NCBI GenBank assembly: GCA_019787685.1
Contig: JAHNUO010000005.1
Coordinates: 930,001 to 994,000, forward strand
DNA length: 64,000 nt
Direction: 5' to 3'
Origin: Chiua virens
Lineage: Eukaryota > Basidiomycota > Agaricomycetes > Boletales > Boletaceae
Shown: in pieces, positions 45,172 through 56,776 of the stretch
Numbering within the stretch: position 1 is the first letter of the stretch
How the letters are laid out: every line of letters starts with the position of its first letter
Notes under the pieces: generated by a model
The model's database searches: none
What the model saw: the letters and a program-made list of their open reading frames with translations, nothing else
What the model was told of the DNA's origin: nothing
Position numbers and translations under genes: made by a program

Positions 45172-46302
45172 ATGAAATACATTGAATTCCCCGAACTAAC
45201 CCGCCTCGCTCAGGCCCTCACGCACGAGGGCCCAGAATGCGCCGTACACACCAGGATCGAGGCGTACAGTTGTAAGAACATCAAACGCGACAAGAAACTC
45301 TTCAAATCCCTCGAACACGCCTACAACGACGAACTCTCCCACTCCCCGCCCCTCCCTTCATGGCTCGATCGTGAGCCTGAAGATACCCCGTTTGGGCCCA
45401 TGGACAAGCATGCTTCCCGCAAGACCCTCTACCTCCTCATCGCGACCCTCAACATCGCTTTCCCCGACCACGAATTCTCAGACGTGCGTCCGGCGCACTT
45501 TAACAAGGAAAAGAATGGGGCAAGCGTGTTGAATTCGCTGAGCACCACCCTGTTATCACCCCACCGTGGCGGTGTCCGAGCACCCCGCACCTACTCGGCT
45601 TATCCACCGATGTCTCCCAACATCTTCCCGTCCTCTGTTCCGACTTCGTCCTCCTCATCACCCATGCTGCAGACTCTATCGAGCCCGTATGCACCGCCCC
45701 AAATACAGTCGGGCACTCACCCGACGTTGTACCGCATATTAGACGAAGTCATTGGGCTCAACGATTGCCAAGTGTTCTCCTACTCGCCTGACATCGACTC
45801 TGATCCCCACGCCAATGACTACTCCGATAACGAGGACGACGTCGCGTCCATCGGTGACGAGTACTCCTCAGATGACGTTGATGAAGAGGCAACGTTTGAG
45901 TTTGACGAGGTCGACGTCGAGAAGTCGTCCCCTTGGCATCGCGCGAGCTCCCGTAGCGATGACAAAGATGACCGACCACCGCGCATCCTCTTCCGCAACT
46001 ATAGGAGCAGCAATAGCAACGACGACTCTCCTCTGCGCTCGGACTTTCCCCATGTCCGTCTGAGGCGCAGAGAAGGTGCCTTGCTCTGGTCATCGCACTG
46101 GTTCTTTTTGAACCCGAAGCTGAAGCGGATATTGTTTATCACGGTGTGGGCGCGCACGCGACGTGCACTTGGCGGATGGGAGGACGAGGATGAGTTGCCA
46201 GGATTCGACATTGAAGACAACGCAACGGCGGAGCGGTTCCTTGGATGGGAAGGCGCTGTGGGCGCTGGAGCACGTGCATTAGGGCTCAGCGCATCCGCCT
46301 AG
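45172..46302 (+). CDS. MAF1: Maf1, repressor of RNA polymerase III
   Basis: Conserved nutrient- and stress-responsive inhibitor of RNA polymerase III, regulated by TOR/PKA phosphorylation and nuclear entry. A single exon of 376 codons. Box A begins at the start (MKYIEFPELTRLAQAL, RIEAYSCKNIKRDKKLFKSLE). The middle has DHEFSDVRPAHF. Box B/C motifs are LDEVIGLNDCQVFSYSPD, then GALLWSSHWFFLNPKLKRILFI. Between them lie a Ser/Pro-rich insert (residues about 130-190) and an acidic region, as in other basidiomycete Maf1 proteins. The C-terminus is acidic and variable. Start chosen at the ATG of box A. Absence of introns contrasts with nearly every other gene here. Confidence 0.95.
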   Translation: MKYIEFPELTRLAQALTHEGPECAVHTRIEAYSCKNIKRDKKLFKSLEHAYNDELSHSPPLPSWLDREPEDTPFGPMDKHASRKTLYLLIATLNIAFPDHEFSDVRPAHFNKEKNGASVLNSLSTTLLSPHRGGVRAPRTYSAYPPMSPNIFPSSVPTSSSSSPMLQTLSSPYAPPQIQSGTHPTLYRILDEVIGLNDCQVFSYSPDIDSDPHANDYSDNEDDVASIGDEYSSDDVDEEATFEFDEVDVEKSSPWHRASSRSDDKDDRPPRILFRNYRSSNSNDDSPLRSDFPHVRLRRREGALLWSSHWFFLNPKLKRILFITVWARTRRALGGWEDEDELPGFDIEDNATAERFLGWEGAVGAGARALGLSASA

Positions 46303-46934
46303 GCGGCGTAAGTCCTGCTGCTTGGCCTCACCATCGCTGCTCAACCTCCCTAGCATACGGCTGTCGCGCTTAAGCGCTTTCGGACCACCCACTTTTTCAC
46401 ATCTTTTATCTTTCTCCGTCCTCTTGATCTACATTTGTTTAATCTCGAATGCGTTGGTTGTGTTCGACATGTTTATTTCTAGCACCGATATCATATCCTA
46501 TCAGCCAAGGACAGTCTATGCTGTAGGTTTCACGCACCTTTTTTACCGCTGCTGGCGAGCCCCTAGTGTATGTATGTAGATTTATCGAGCGTGTCATACC
46601 GAATGGCGTCACATTTGATACATGCGGTTGATTGTGATCGATGTGTGTGATTCAGACTCGACGGCTGTACTTGAAAGAATGCCAGCGGGCCACCGATGAC
46701 ATGTGCGAAGACTTGTCCATCGGGGCGAGAGGTAACCCGACCTGTGAATATCGCCAACACCGCGTCGGGAGCCCGCGCGCTGTCATCAACTGCAGTAACA
46801 ACTTAGCAAACGATGAGTATGTCGGTCGGATGAGAGAACCGAATTTCAGGCCTACCCATCGCCGGGCTGGGGATAGAGAAAGGAAAGGAGGATTCAGAGT
46901 AGATGACGATAGCGAGGAAGGAACCCAGGTTGGC
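46303..46934. other. intergenic region between MAF1 and the eIF4B-like fragment
   Basis: No gene supported. Probably the MAF1 3' UTR. Short frames on both strands show no motif. Confidence 0.45.
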
Positions 46935-47670
46935 ATGGCGCAGAAAAAAAAAAGTACGAGATAATCGATCGATGTCACACGGAACGAAATTCCCCGGAGC
47001 CCGTATGACTCCGCAAATGACTCAATGCTTCATAGAAGCCCAAGGGCTGATACATCGATGACATGGATGCCCTTCCTACAACACCATGTGCGTCTTTGTA
47101 CATCATTTAGTGGGCCGAGAAGTCTTATCTTGCAGTTTCTCCCAGCCTCGATCAAGACAAACGATGACAGGCCGCGTGATCGCCGGCAGCGATACAGGCG
47201 CAGACGCGATGAGGATGACGTTCCATCCTCTCGACGTACGCCTGGTCTTGTATTTATCGGTAACGTGCCATTCACGCCTTCCCAGCCGATCGCCGTCCCC
47301 TTCCCGTGAGAGAAGAGGTTCCATTGCCATCCCAACCCCCTTTCACTGCGTTCGTCGGAAACCTTGCCTTTGATCTCACTGAAACCGAATTGGCGGGTTT
47401 CTTCGCTCCTCACGAGGTTCGTGGTTCGGTTGACAGAGACATGCATTGTTCAACGTACATGTAGGCCAGGGCTATCAAGATGATCAGAGACCGTGGGGGC
47501 AAATCGAAAGGTTTTGGTTATATCGAATTTGCAGACCAAGATGCCCTCAAAGATGCGTTGTCAAGGACAGGCATTGTCAGTCAGGTCCCTCTGGTTAGGT
47601 GCATTGGCTGACGCTACAGCCAGAGTCTATCGGGCCGTGTTATTCGGGTGCGCGTTGCCAGACCTCGTAG
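46935..47670 (+). pseudogene. eIF4B-like RRM gene fragment
   Basis: Plus-strand pieces of a translation initiation factor 4B-type gene. They can be joined by small introns: an acidic DDMDALPTTP piece (47057-47087), an Arg/Asp-rich linker (47146-47235), LPSQPPFTAFVGNLAFDLTETEL (47286-47416; RNP2 is AFVGNL), KMIRDRGGKSKGFGYIEF (47465-47575; RNP1 is KGFGYIEF), and SLSGRVIRVRVARPR (47624-47670). So the RRM is complete. The upstream part is damaged: the expected WADDMDALP is broken by about 8 extra bases at 47051-47058, and a possible start MAQKKK at 46935 runs into a stop. Everything after the RRM (the Arg-rich repeats and C-terminus of eIF4B) is absent. The next gene, on the minus strand, begins its 3' UTR soon after. 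It could still be transcribed, but I read it as a partial copy. Confidence 0.6.
46951..47012 (+). repeat. direct repeat, left unit, at 5' part of the eIF4B fragment
   Basis: About 62 bp that recur at 47742-47807. Shared blocks include CGAGAT, AATCGATC, GGAACGAAATTCCCC and a GTCCGTACGACTC / GCCCGTATGACTC ending. Identity by eye is about 80%. Confidence 0.7.
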
Positions 47671-47741
47671 GTGTCTATCACTTTGTTGGAACTTATACAT
47701 AGACTCAGTTTCGCGTTAGCAAAGGAAAGGCCGTAAAAATG

Positions 47742-47807
47742 CAGAAATGCGAGATCAATCGATCAATATCACCCGGAACGAAATTCCCCTCGAGTCCGTA
47801 CGACTCA
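47742..47807 (+). repeat. direct repeat, right unit, 3' of the eIF4B fragment
   Basis: Partner of 46951-47012, same orientation, lying 70 bp beyond the last RRM exon piece. With the left unit it brackets the retained RRM exons. See that entry for the shared blocks. Confidence 0.7.
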
Positions 47808-47909
47808 AGGTTACTTACTACGATACAGTTACATTCTCGTTTTCTATCAAATACAACAACATTGTCTATCAGAGAGGGACGCGAGAATGTATCTACATGC
47901 AACAACTGT

Positions 47910-49377
47910 TTAGCTCTTCGCACCCACAATGTCACATCCACCACACTGTCGTTTGCGCGTCCGATAGCAAGCAAAGCAATACCGGCCATCGCAAGCCTCG
48001 CACCGCTGCAGTTGCACGCACGAACTGCAATACGTCTTGCGACACCCCGCACACCGCGCGGCTTCCAAGCACGCCCCACAAATCCTGCCCGAACAATGCC
48101 CCGCTTGACACTCCCCCTCGAGTGCCACCCCTTCCTCCACCGTCCCCTCGGTCATGATCTCACTCCAGTCTTCCTCGATACAGTCGTCGCACAACGTCGT
48201 CCGACCACACTCGGCGCAAAACTGAATGTACTCGCACTCGTATACACAATACACCCGTTTGCACTGCGGACACGCCTTGAAACAATTGTCGGTCGCCTTG
48301 CAGTCGTCACAGATCCAGCACTGTTCGCACGTGCACCAGAGCCCACCCCCCGGGGAACACGACGCGCAGACGCTGGTATACCCGCCCACTCTCGACCAAC
48401 ACCTGCCATTGGAACAGTGCGGCCTGTATGAGCCCGCCGTGCAAGACGAACACCCGATCGGCTTGGTGGGGTGCTCGCGCGCGGTGTTCGCCATTTGACG
48501 AAATGATCTCCTGGCTGGCCGAACGAAACCGTTTTTTGGTCGACCCAGGCACCATGTCAGTTCGAATTGGCAAAACCAGAGATGGCATTCAGGGCATTGG
48601 CCGAGCGACGGAACCCCTTGGACATTTTCCAAGCACGGGAGACATGCCACCGTGGAAACGTGGTGCGAGCACGACCGGAAAGGCATGAGTTGAGAGGCGG
48701 CGCATTGCCTATTCAAGCATATGATAGCGTGACACGTTGTGCACGAGCTCGTCTGCGTATCGCACACTGGACATCGTCGGTGAATAGACGAGAATTCCGA
48801 GTCTGACGATGACGATGATGCAGCAGAGAAAACACCATTTGCTTCGAGACGCTCGTAAAAGTCCTGGGTGATTTAGATCGAGTGTTATGTTGTTGAGTAT
48901 TGGACAACGAAGGATGGACGATGACCTCACCTTCCAAGCACGATTCTCCTGTAGTTGTCGTGCCCTTTCTCTCGCACGCTTCCTCTTCCACACGTCCTGC
49001 AGGTAGGGCTTGATTTCCTCCTGCACATACTCGATCTGCTCCGGCTCAATGGCTAGATTGGGCTGACCCTCACATTCGGCAGTCTTTGTCTGAAAGTCGA
49101 TGACTACTTGCTGGACCTGCATCGGCGGCACGTTTTGGTGCAGGACAGCTTTTATGGGGAACGGCTCGACGTCGGTGTTGCCGACGGGATAAAGTATACT
49201 GGCATAACGATTCTTGAGGGTGAGCGGGGTGTCGGAGGTGTCGAGGCCGGCTTGCTGGTCCGCAAGGGTGAAGGCACGATCAGCGAGTTCGGCCAAGCAT
49301 CGAAACGTACTCTCTGTGCGGGCGGGGGCGACGATGTCGACGAAGAACGCTCCCAAGGGAGGCTCGGCTTGCGACAT
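47910..49377 (-). CDS. cysteine-rich zinc-binding-type protein with repeated CxxC modules
   Basis: Function unknown. Two exons (49377-48931 and 48863-47910) give 466 residues. The N-terminal 150 residues are ordinary and partly helical (YVQEEIKPYLQDVWKRKRARERARQLQE). The C-terminal 300 residues contain more than 50 cysteines, beginning CPVCDTQTSSCTTC. The last 110 residues are built of repeated units CxxC-x(4,5)-C-x(2,3)-C: CPQCKRVYCVYEC, CAECGRTTLCDDC, CAGCRKTYCSSC, CEACDGRYCFAC, then a terminal CGGC. That pattern resembles treble-clef or B-box-like zinc sites but matches no named RING, PHD or LIM spacing. A short in-frame intron may be hidden around 48480-48540. Metal binding is inferred from the cysteine pattern only. 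Confidence 0.75.
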
Positions 49378-49453
49378 GATAGTGAGAAAGATATCAAGGT
49401 GACGACAAAAGCTAGTAGTAGGCGAGACACTGCCACAAATTATCTAATCGTAG

Positions 49454-52400
49454 TCAAATGCACATATCCTCCTCCTCCTTCACGATGATGGCCCCCTCGT
49501 CATCGTACCCAACTCGGAAATGTGATCCATCTACCCATCGCCTCCACGCTGCAACAAACCCTTTCTCCAGATTCTTCACCCATCGCTGAGTATCGAACAA
49601 GGGCATGGTCTCACGCGATAGGAAAAGACCCCATCGGAGATGCATGAGCTCCGAGCTTTCCGAGCCTGCTTCAAACCCCGCCTTGCCTTCCTGCCCCATG
49701 GAAAGTCGTTTCACGTTGGCATCCCAGCACGCAGAAGCAAGCGCGACAGCGCGTTCCTCGTATTCTTCTCGGCTGTGGACCATCATCTGCTTCCCGAGTC
49801 CAGTTGCGTATGCGAGACTGGCCGACACGCGGGAAGCCATTTTGTGTCTATGACTTGGCCATAGGCAAGCTATGATCGGAGTACCCGACCAAAGCACGCT
49901 GTGCATCGGGTTAGCCGTGGTGGTGCTCGGTTCAGTCAAGATACATACTCGGCTGCGATTGTGTGAGCACTACACTGTTGTCGAGTGGCAACCTTTGTCA
50001 GTCTAATTTATCGGAACACGGAGATAAACCCTACCTCAGCCGTGTCTAACATGAGATCGGCTACACAACATCGAGCGATATGAGTCTCTTTGGGGGCAAC
50101 GTCCGTGAACCTGATCCGGGACGCAACTTCGGAACCTGCCCATGCAGCCGCGGTCTGCAACAAATTGGCCTCTCCCGACGCAGGGAAACGGAGTAACCAA
50201 AGTATACTGCGCCGAACTCGAGAGAGGATGCGTAACCACGTCCAGAATATCAACTAGCGTTACTCAATATGAGTTGATTTCTCGAATATGCCATGCATAA
50301 CTCACAGGATCAATCTTGTAGAGCTGTCAGTGTGTCACCCATCAGCTCCAACGGACACCGAGGGCAACCATCTTACAATACCTGGTTGAAATTGGCAAAT
50401 ATGATGACATCCCTGGGCATTCGTATTAGCAATCTTTGCGTCGAGTACACGTCGTGGCACCAACTCACTTCGGCAAATCAGGGAATATTGACTCTCTGAG
50501 CTGGTCGCGACGCCGCAGCTCATCTAGCCAGCGAGTCGCCGTTCCTGTTTTAGAACCTGCACCATAAGATTGCTTATGGTCGGTTGCGAAATAGGTGTGC
50601 TGCGGCGTGTGTCAGCTCCACTATAACAAATAACGAGCTCCAACTCACAGGCATGTAAATGGGGCATTCAGTACTGGAAATCGCCATCGGTCAGATCAAA
50701 TAACGCCTCATCAGTCGCTTTGACTACGCACTAAATCCAGTCATCGCCAGGAGACATTGGGTCACTCCCTTCCTTGACCGGAACCCCAATGTCTGGTGAC
50801 TTGTCACCGGATGACCTGACACTTGTGGGTCGAGCGGCACGGACTTGGACGAACAGATCCGGGGGACAGACGATCGGATCGCACACGAGGTAATCGCACC
50901 AACCTAAACCCGCGTCAAAACATTCATACCGAGAATGACGACAGCGCAGACAAACCTGCTCCCAACGTGCCTGCGAATCCCATTAACGAAATTTGAACTG
51001 GAGACGGTCTCGCGGCGAAGACCTCATTTCTTGAGCCTTTGGTATAACCGCCCAGATTCACGACTGCAACCAAGTCATGTACGGCCATGTAGGGATGTCG
51101 AATCACTGACGAATGTGTATCTGATCTTGGACGATCCTCTCTACGATGTTACTGACCGACCAAGATGAGACGTCATGGAAATGAAAGTTGCTTTGACATT
51201 CGTAATACTCTCGATACGAAGACTTGTCTGATGGGCTTGTAGCATAGAGAAAGATACTAAACCGTTTTGTATCGTGCATTCCGAAAACGGACTTCATGAG
51301 ATGCGTCAATGGATGGTCACTGTTAATAAACGGATTGGTTTGTCATTTGGAAACTTCCGCGCAGAGAAACACCCACGTAAAGTCACTTGATACATAGCCG
51401 ACATTAATTCTGCCATGCAGTGGCGGAGGGGGGGCAGGGTGTACAGATAAGTTCCGGCCGAGATGAGTGAACGCCGTGAAAGAAGTATGGAGCGCATTCC
51501 TGTGCGCGATGAGTCGAATAGATCGAGCCGTCAAGGGAAGGGTGAACTACAGAAAGTCTCATGCGCGCGCGCTTCTCTGCGATTGAAGTGTTGGACTTAC
51601 TGTGTGGAACGGAAGGATGAGTGGTAGCTTGAGCCTTTTATGGTTGAAATAAGGCCAGAATTTGGAATCGTCATGTTTTCGTAGATGGGCGTCATGCTTG
51701 CGTGCCCAGTGCGGTAAACTTGGCCGTGTGCCTCAACGTATAACGAACGTTGCACTCGCGTTTGGTACCACTCCAACAGTCGTAACAGAAAGTCGGCTTC
51801 TTCGCGTGTCCACGAAGATCGTGCCGAGTCATCTTGGAAGAAATACCCCAGACGGGCTTTCCATATATTCTCCTCGAAGGGGGGAAGCCGACCTGAATAA
51901 GCGTTCCGAATCAGAGCCATCCAGTGATCAAGTGAATGCGCGCAGAGTAAGCTCGTGGTTTGATTGTGCGTGTCTAAGAGCTGTTTCTCGCAAAATTCTA
52001 TCGCTTTCTGCGTCCAGCCAGCTAATAACGCCTTCAGCTAGTTTTCCTTCTATGCACGAGATTCCACTCACATCGCCCATTCCAATAACAAATCGCATTC
52101 ATCGCTTGACACATTCCGCAATACGCATCTGCAAAATCAGGATTCACGGAGATCGCACGTTGATAGTATGGGATTGCCTCAGTGTATTGGCCCTGTAGGA
52201 CATTACAACCTTGAACGATGCAAAATGAAGGGTGGGACTTACTGCATCCCTCAAGGTGTTAGCCATGTTCACCAGCGCAATGTCGAGTTCTGGGTGGCAC
52301 GTGAGTGCGTGGTTGAAGACACTGGAGGGCTGAATCAGTGAGACGGTAAACGTCAATGCTTTTGGGAGCGCACGCAATGGCTCGAGAGATGTGTCCGCTG

Positions 52401-53498
52401 TCCTTCAGGAGTGATCCAAGATTGGAAAGTAAATGAGGATGTGATGGGTCGAGTTGCAAGCCTTGTTCGTAGTACAGTCGTGCAACTTCACGGGCAGTAG
52501 GTCGGTTCACCATGCATGCCCGTAAGGATTTCCCCCGAACCAAGTCCGCACAACATAACACCGATGTCATTCAACATAGAGGCATTGGGACAGAGGGACG
52601 CGGCGAGATAATGCATGACGAGGGCCAACGCTTCAACCGTGCAAAATGGTTTGTCCGAGATGCTAAAGAGTTTGGTGGTATGGGATGTCTGGAACCTGCG
52701 CGCGAGGCACAGGAGTACGGACGCCAATGCCATCTTACTCTCTTGACAATATTGTTCTTCTGAGAGATTAGGAGGTAACTGCGTGGCTTGGATGGTAGGA
52801 AAGTAACCCTTTTGCGAAGAGAGTATGAAAGACGAGAGCTGATGTATTTGGTCGGGGAACAAGATGACATTGGGTAGGGTGCCTGTCATCGGGTCGATTA
52901 GGAGTCGTATCAAGTCGTCGCCAGCGTCGTGAACTGCCTCAAGGATGTCGAAGTTTGGATCGCCGATACGAGTGAGAATATTAACGGGGCCAGTGAATGC
53001 TAAAGCATTTATTGTTGAAGGAGGGACGGATGAGGCGTGCACAAAGGAGAGCGTCATTGCAGTTGCCCAGGCCGCAACAATGACATCACGAAAAGCAAGC
53101 TTAGGCGACTTCGGGGAAAGTAAGAAACTGGTTTCTGAATGACGACCTCGACGGCGTGCACGTAACATTGTGTTGTTGCAGGGATGGTGCTGTCAATTCT
53201 GTGCATGAGACTTCCGATATTTACTAACACGTTGAAGAGGACGGCGAATGCTGAGCGGGTTGACAACATCTGTCAGCCAAGCGTCGTCGGACAGAAGCTG
53301 GCTGCAGGTGTGCCGGCATATATCGAGAGTTTTCTCCGGGATGGATGGGGAGACGAGTAAGGTATTGAGGACGGTGTCCTACGACAAAAGTCAACAAGCG
53401 ATCACCCAAATAAGGGTCAAGCGAACCAAAAAGTCCCAGTCAGGAGAACGACGTGTCAATGATGCTAGACCGTTGGTCAACTCAGTCAACGAAGCCAT
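49454..53498 (-). CDS. OGT: O-GlcNAc transferase (GT41), OGT-like
   Basis: Nucleocytoplasmic enzyme that transfers GlcNAc from UDP-GlcNAc to Ser/Thr of proteins. The gene is split into many exons. It starts MASLTELTNGLASL at 53498, continues through a helical N-terminal region and TPR units (for example LDPSHPHLLSNLGSLLKDSG), then the catalytic halves. Visible GT41 landmarks: RVGYVSSDF followed by DHPLTHLMKSVFGMH (with the conserved His), FSIFLYATSPSD, ARPSPVQISLMGFAGTLGA, WLLRFPASGEANLLQTA, FTDVAPKETH, LDT, SAHTIAAE and VLWSGTPI with KMASRVSASL. The C-terminus is KEEEDMCI. GT41 occurs in some filamentous fungi but not in budding yeast. Individual splice sites were not all fixed. It lies 77 bp from the start of the cysteine-rich gene, same strand. 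Confidence 0.9.
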
Positions 53499-53830
53499 CG
53501 GAAGGGGAATGAGACATTGAAAGAGAACCAAGTTAACAGTTAAGAAAGATGATGTGGAGAGAACATGAAAAGGGCAGCCCCTGCGCGTTCCGTAAACAAG
53601 ACACTCATTCCTGTGCAAGATTGATCGTGAGCGTTACAACTTTGGTTGACGGTGAGAGATTGTGGAGATCGGCATTTCGGCGGTGATGTGTAGGGGTCCC
53701 TCTTCGTAAAGGGGAGCACCCCAAATCACTCGGGGTACCTGCTCAACCGAATACCCGTGCACTTTTTCGCTCCACTCCAATAGTACACCCGCCGCCTCAC
53801 ATTAAAACAATGTGTTTCATCCTGGGACCA
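53499..53830. other. intergenic region between OGT and APC6 genes
   Basis: 332 bp between the OGT start codon and the stop of the next minus-strand gene. Presumed OGT promoter plus the upstream gene's 3' UTR. No further feature seen. Confidence 0.5.
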
Positions 53831-56362
53831 TTAGCCGACATTCATCAAATCCTCCGACCGCGAAGGGTCATCGTCGTTAGCCTCTCCCAATCTCCTCGGA
53901 TGCTCGCGAACCTTGTGTTTCTGAATCAGCGACATCCCTGTTTCCCTGAACGCTCCCCTTCCCCCAGAATATCCCTCCCAAGAAACACAGGCCGAATTCG
54001 ACTCCAACGCAAGATTAAGCAATTCGATCAGGTGTCCATTAATGGGATCCACGCTCAGCGCCTGCCACCAGTTAGGGCGGGTCATATACACGGCGTAACA
54101 CACCTGGAAATAGCCCTCACCTCGTGGTACTTGATAATCGCCTGGTCGGTGTCCTCAAGATGGTGATACACCATTCCGAGGAAGCCGAGTCCCTGTGGAT
54201 GCTGTGGTTCAATTTCAAGCACTCGGCTATAATTAGTTTTGGCCTTCTCGTAGTCCCTTTATGAACCATGAGGAACGGGCTATCTTGGCGTGAGGTCCAG
54301 AACTTACTTCAGTTTCCGGTGACACGTCCCGAGATTCAGGTACGTGGTAGTCCAAGATTTTTGTGACGATTGCGTGACCTGGGCAAGTTCAAGGGACCGC
54401 TGGAACAGGTCTGCTGCGCGTTGAAAGCTACTCAAAGCTCAATCGGTGCTTCCACCGCTACGAGTGGAACTCACTCTCCGTGGGTAAATGCCATTACACC
54501 AAGTTCGTTCATCAAAAGAGGGTCACTATCACACGCAACGTTTGCTGCATTTAGCGCCTCGTCGGCCAGGGAATGGTTCGACAGGACCATCTGCTCCATA
54601 CCAACGAAGAGCAGGGGTAAATGAGACCTGCTTACAATTACATCAGGACAGTAACACGAGCGAGGATATAAACGAACCCCACGAACATACGTGCGCATGT
54701 TGAATACGCAGTCACTGCATGGTCATGCTCACCCTCCAGAGCAAAAGTATGAGCAAAGGCAATCCACGCAGCTCCAAAGCGAGGGTCCATTAGGGAGGTT
54801 TTACTGTGAATAATCAGAAATTAGCACTCTCATTATATTACGAAAGCCAACCTGAAGTACTGTCGCGCCTGCGACCATTTGTTCGAACTGAGATAGTACA
54901 CACCCACAGCATACCAGCTGATAGGATTTTCCGGTTCCTTGTCAACAAGTTCGTGGGCCAAGACGAAAAGCTTGGAGTGCAGATATGACAAGTGATACAT
55001 GCACGCAATGTGGAGTGGCATTGTAGCGTCGTGAAAAGCAACAAGATCAAGAATCCTACATAAAGAGTCAACTCTTGATCAATCCTCGACCAACAAAACT
55101 CGCCTGCTAGTAATTACATAACAATCTGCCCAGCGAAGTTGAGTAAACAATGCATCCGCAAAACTGTACAAGACATCCGGGTTATCCGATAGCTTGAAAT
55201 CTTCCACGAGACGTCGTCGTGTGAGAGCATGCTCTTCGGCATGTTTATACTTGCGCAGTCGAGAAGTATACATTAATTGGATGAAATCTGCGTCCTCTGG
55301 GGTTTGTTCCTTGTACGCAAGACCTTGTACGAACTCCCACTCTTGGAAAAGTGTTAGAATATAAAGAGCAATCTCAATTCTTACATTTACCTTCTTCCGG
55401 GGTCACCATCTCTCCACCAACGAGTTGGTTGAATGCATCGTAACATTTGACATCCAAGGTTAAGGCCTCCATAAAACATAACTTGGCCTGATCTCCGCGA
55501 TTGAGTTTGAGCATCAAAATGCCTCTCAGGTGACACATTGATGCTTCAACCTAGGGAACTGAGAACACAACCCACCGGAAAGGATGTTCACACTTACTTT
55601 TATGCCACCGTCAACGTTGGGCACTGACGCTCCACTTCTCTCAGTCTGACGAAAAGGGTTCACCTCGCCAAGTATTTCAAGGGCATCCGACCAGTTACCC
55701 TGTCTTACTTGGCATTGCGCTGCGAGATAACGACAAGCGACACTCATATCAACAAGCCTCGAGACGTTTTCCTGGAGTGCCTCCGGGAGTTTGATCAATC
55801 CCGCAGGGCCCATGGGCAGACGTGCGGGAGGTTCAGATTGTGGCTGGGTTTCCTTGTCTTCGCCCCTGGTATCTAGGGGAAAGGAACGTACCGCAGAGGT
55901 GCTTCCCATCGAGTGGTCAAATCCATTGAGATACGCAGGCTCTGCGGTCTGACTTTTGGTGGGAAAAGGACGCGTCAACAATCTCTCCGCACGAGAGTAT
56001 TGGTGAGTCATAAAATATGTCTGAGCCAGCCAAAATGCATCATTCGGATCGCCTTCGGAAGGACGATGAGTACACGGGTGATGGGAGACGTAAAAGTACA
56101 ATTTAGGACATGACGCACTTGTCCAAGAAAGAATCTTGTCACCCCAGAACGCGGCGGTTTCGTACAGATGCTGCATGAGTGCGTCGTGCCGCCACAGACG
56201 CATGCGATCTACCATTCCCCACTCCCCTTCGCCATTAAGATCTTGTTCTGCCTCCAGGTCTCGGAAGACATCCATCGTATCGTTTGCGAGAGGATGTCGA
56301 CTGCTGCTTTCCTTCAATCTGCGATGCCGTCTAGGGGAAGCACGTGGAGAGCTAGGGAGCAT
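53831..56362 (-). CDS. CUT9: anaphase-promoting complex TPR subunit Cut9/Cdc16 (APC6)
   Basis: TPR scaffold subunit of the APC/C ubiquitin ligase that controls mitotic exit. Diagnostic blocks in order: MDRMRLWRHDALMQHLYETAAFWGDKIL-type opening, DPNDAFWLAQTYFMTHQYSRAERLL, LAAQCQVRQGNW, AKLCFMEALTLDVKCYDAFNQLV, FVLAHELVDKEPENPISWYAVGVYYLSSNKW, then DPRFGAAWIAFAHTFALEGEHDHAV, SDPLLMNELGV and a last ALSVDPINGHLIELLNLALE. Many introns are spaced through the gene. The ATG at 56362 is the first in frame. Upstream, a frame offset by one base (56574 down to 56314, MRIEMTSTPPPLGGF..) has the low-complexity Ser/Pro character of fungal Cut9 N-termini, so the true start may be 56574 with an unseen intron or an indel near 56370. 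Confidence 0.88.
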
Positions 56363-56776
56363 AGACCGGTTCGGATCGAGAGCAAGGGACGCGGAATAGA
56401 GGATGCGCTCATGTCCCCCGCTGCGAAGGAGGATATCATAGGTTGTGGGCCAAAAGAAAAGGAAGAACCGATTGAGCTGCGATTTCTGGAGGTCGCAGTC
56501 GATGGCAGGCGTGGTGCTGCTGGGATGGCGAAACCACCGAGCGGGGGCGGAGTGGATGTCATCTCGATGCGCACGTCGATGTTACTGACGAATGCGTGTG
56601 CAAAAGACCGAATCCGCGTCGTCCGACGCGTCGCCCACCACGTGACGGTACTATAAGTATACTACTACTAACAAGTAATATAACACGTCCAAAAAGATCA
56701 TATGTGGAAGAAAACTAAATGCAAAGTCATCCAATGTTCATGGTCGGGTCGTATTCTAGAACGCTCTCCTCTCATG

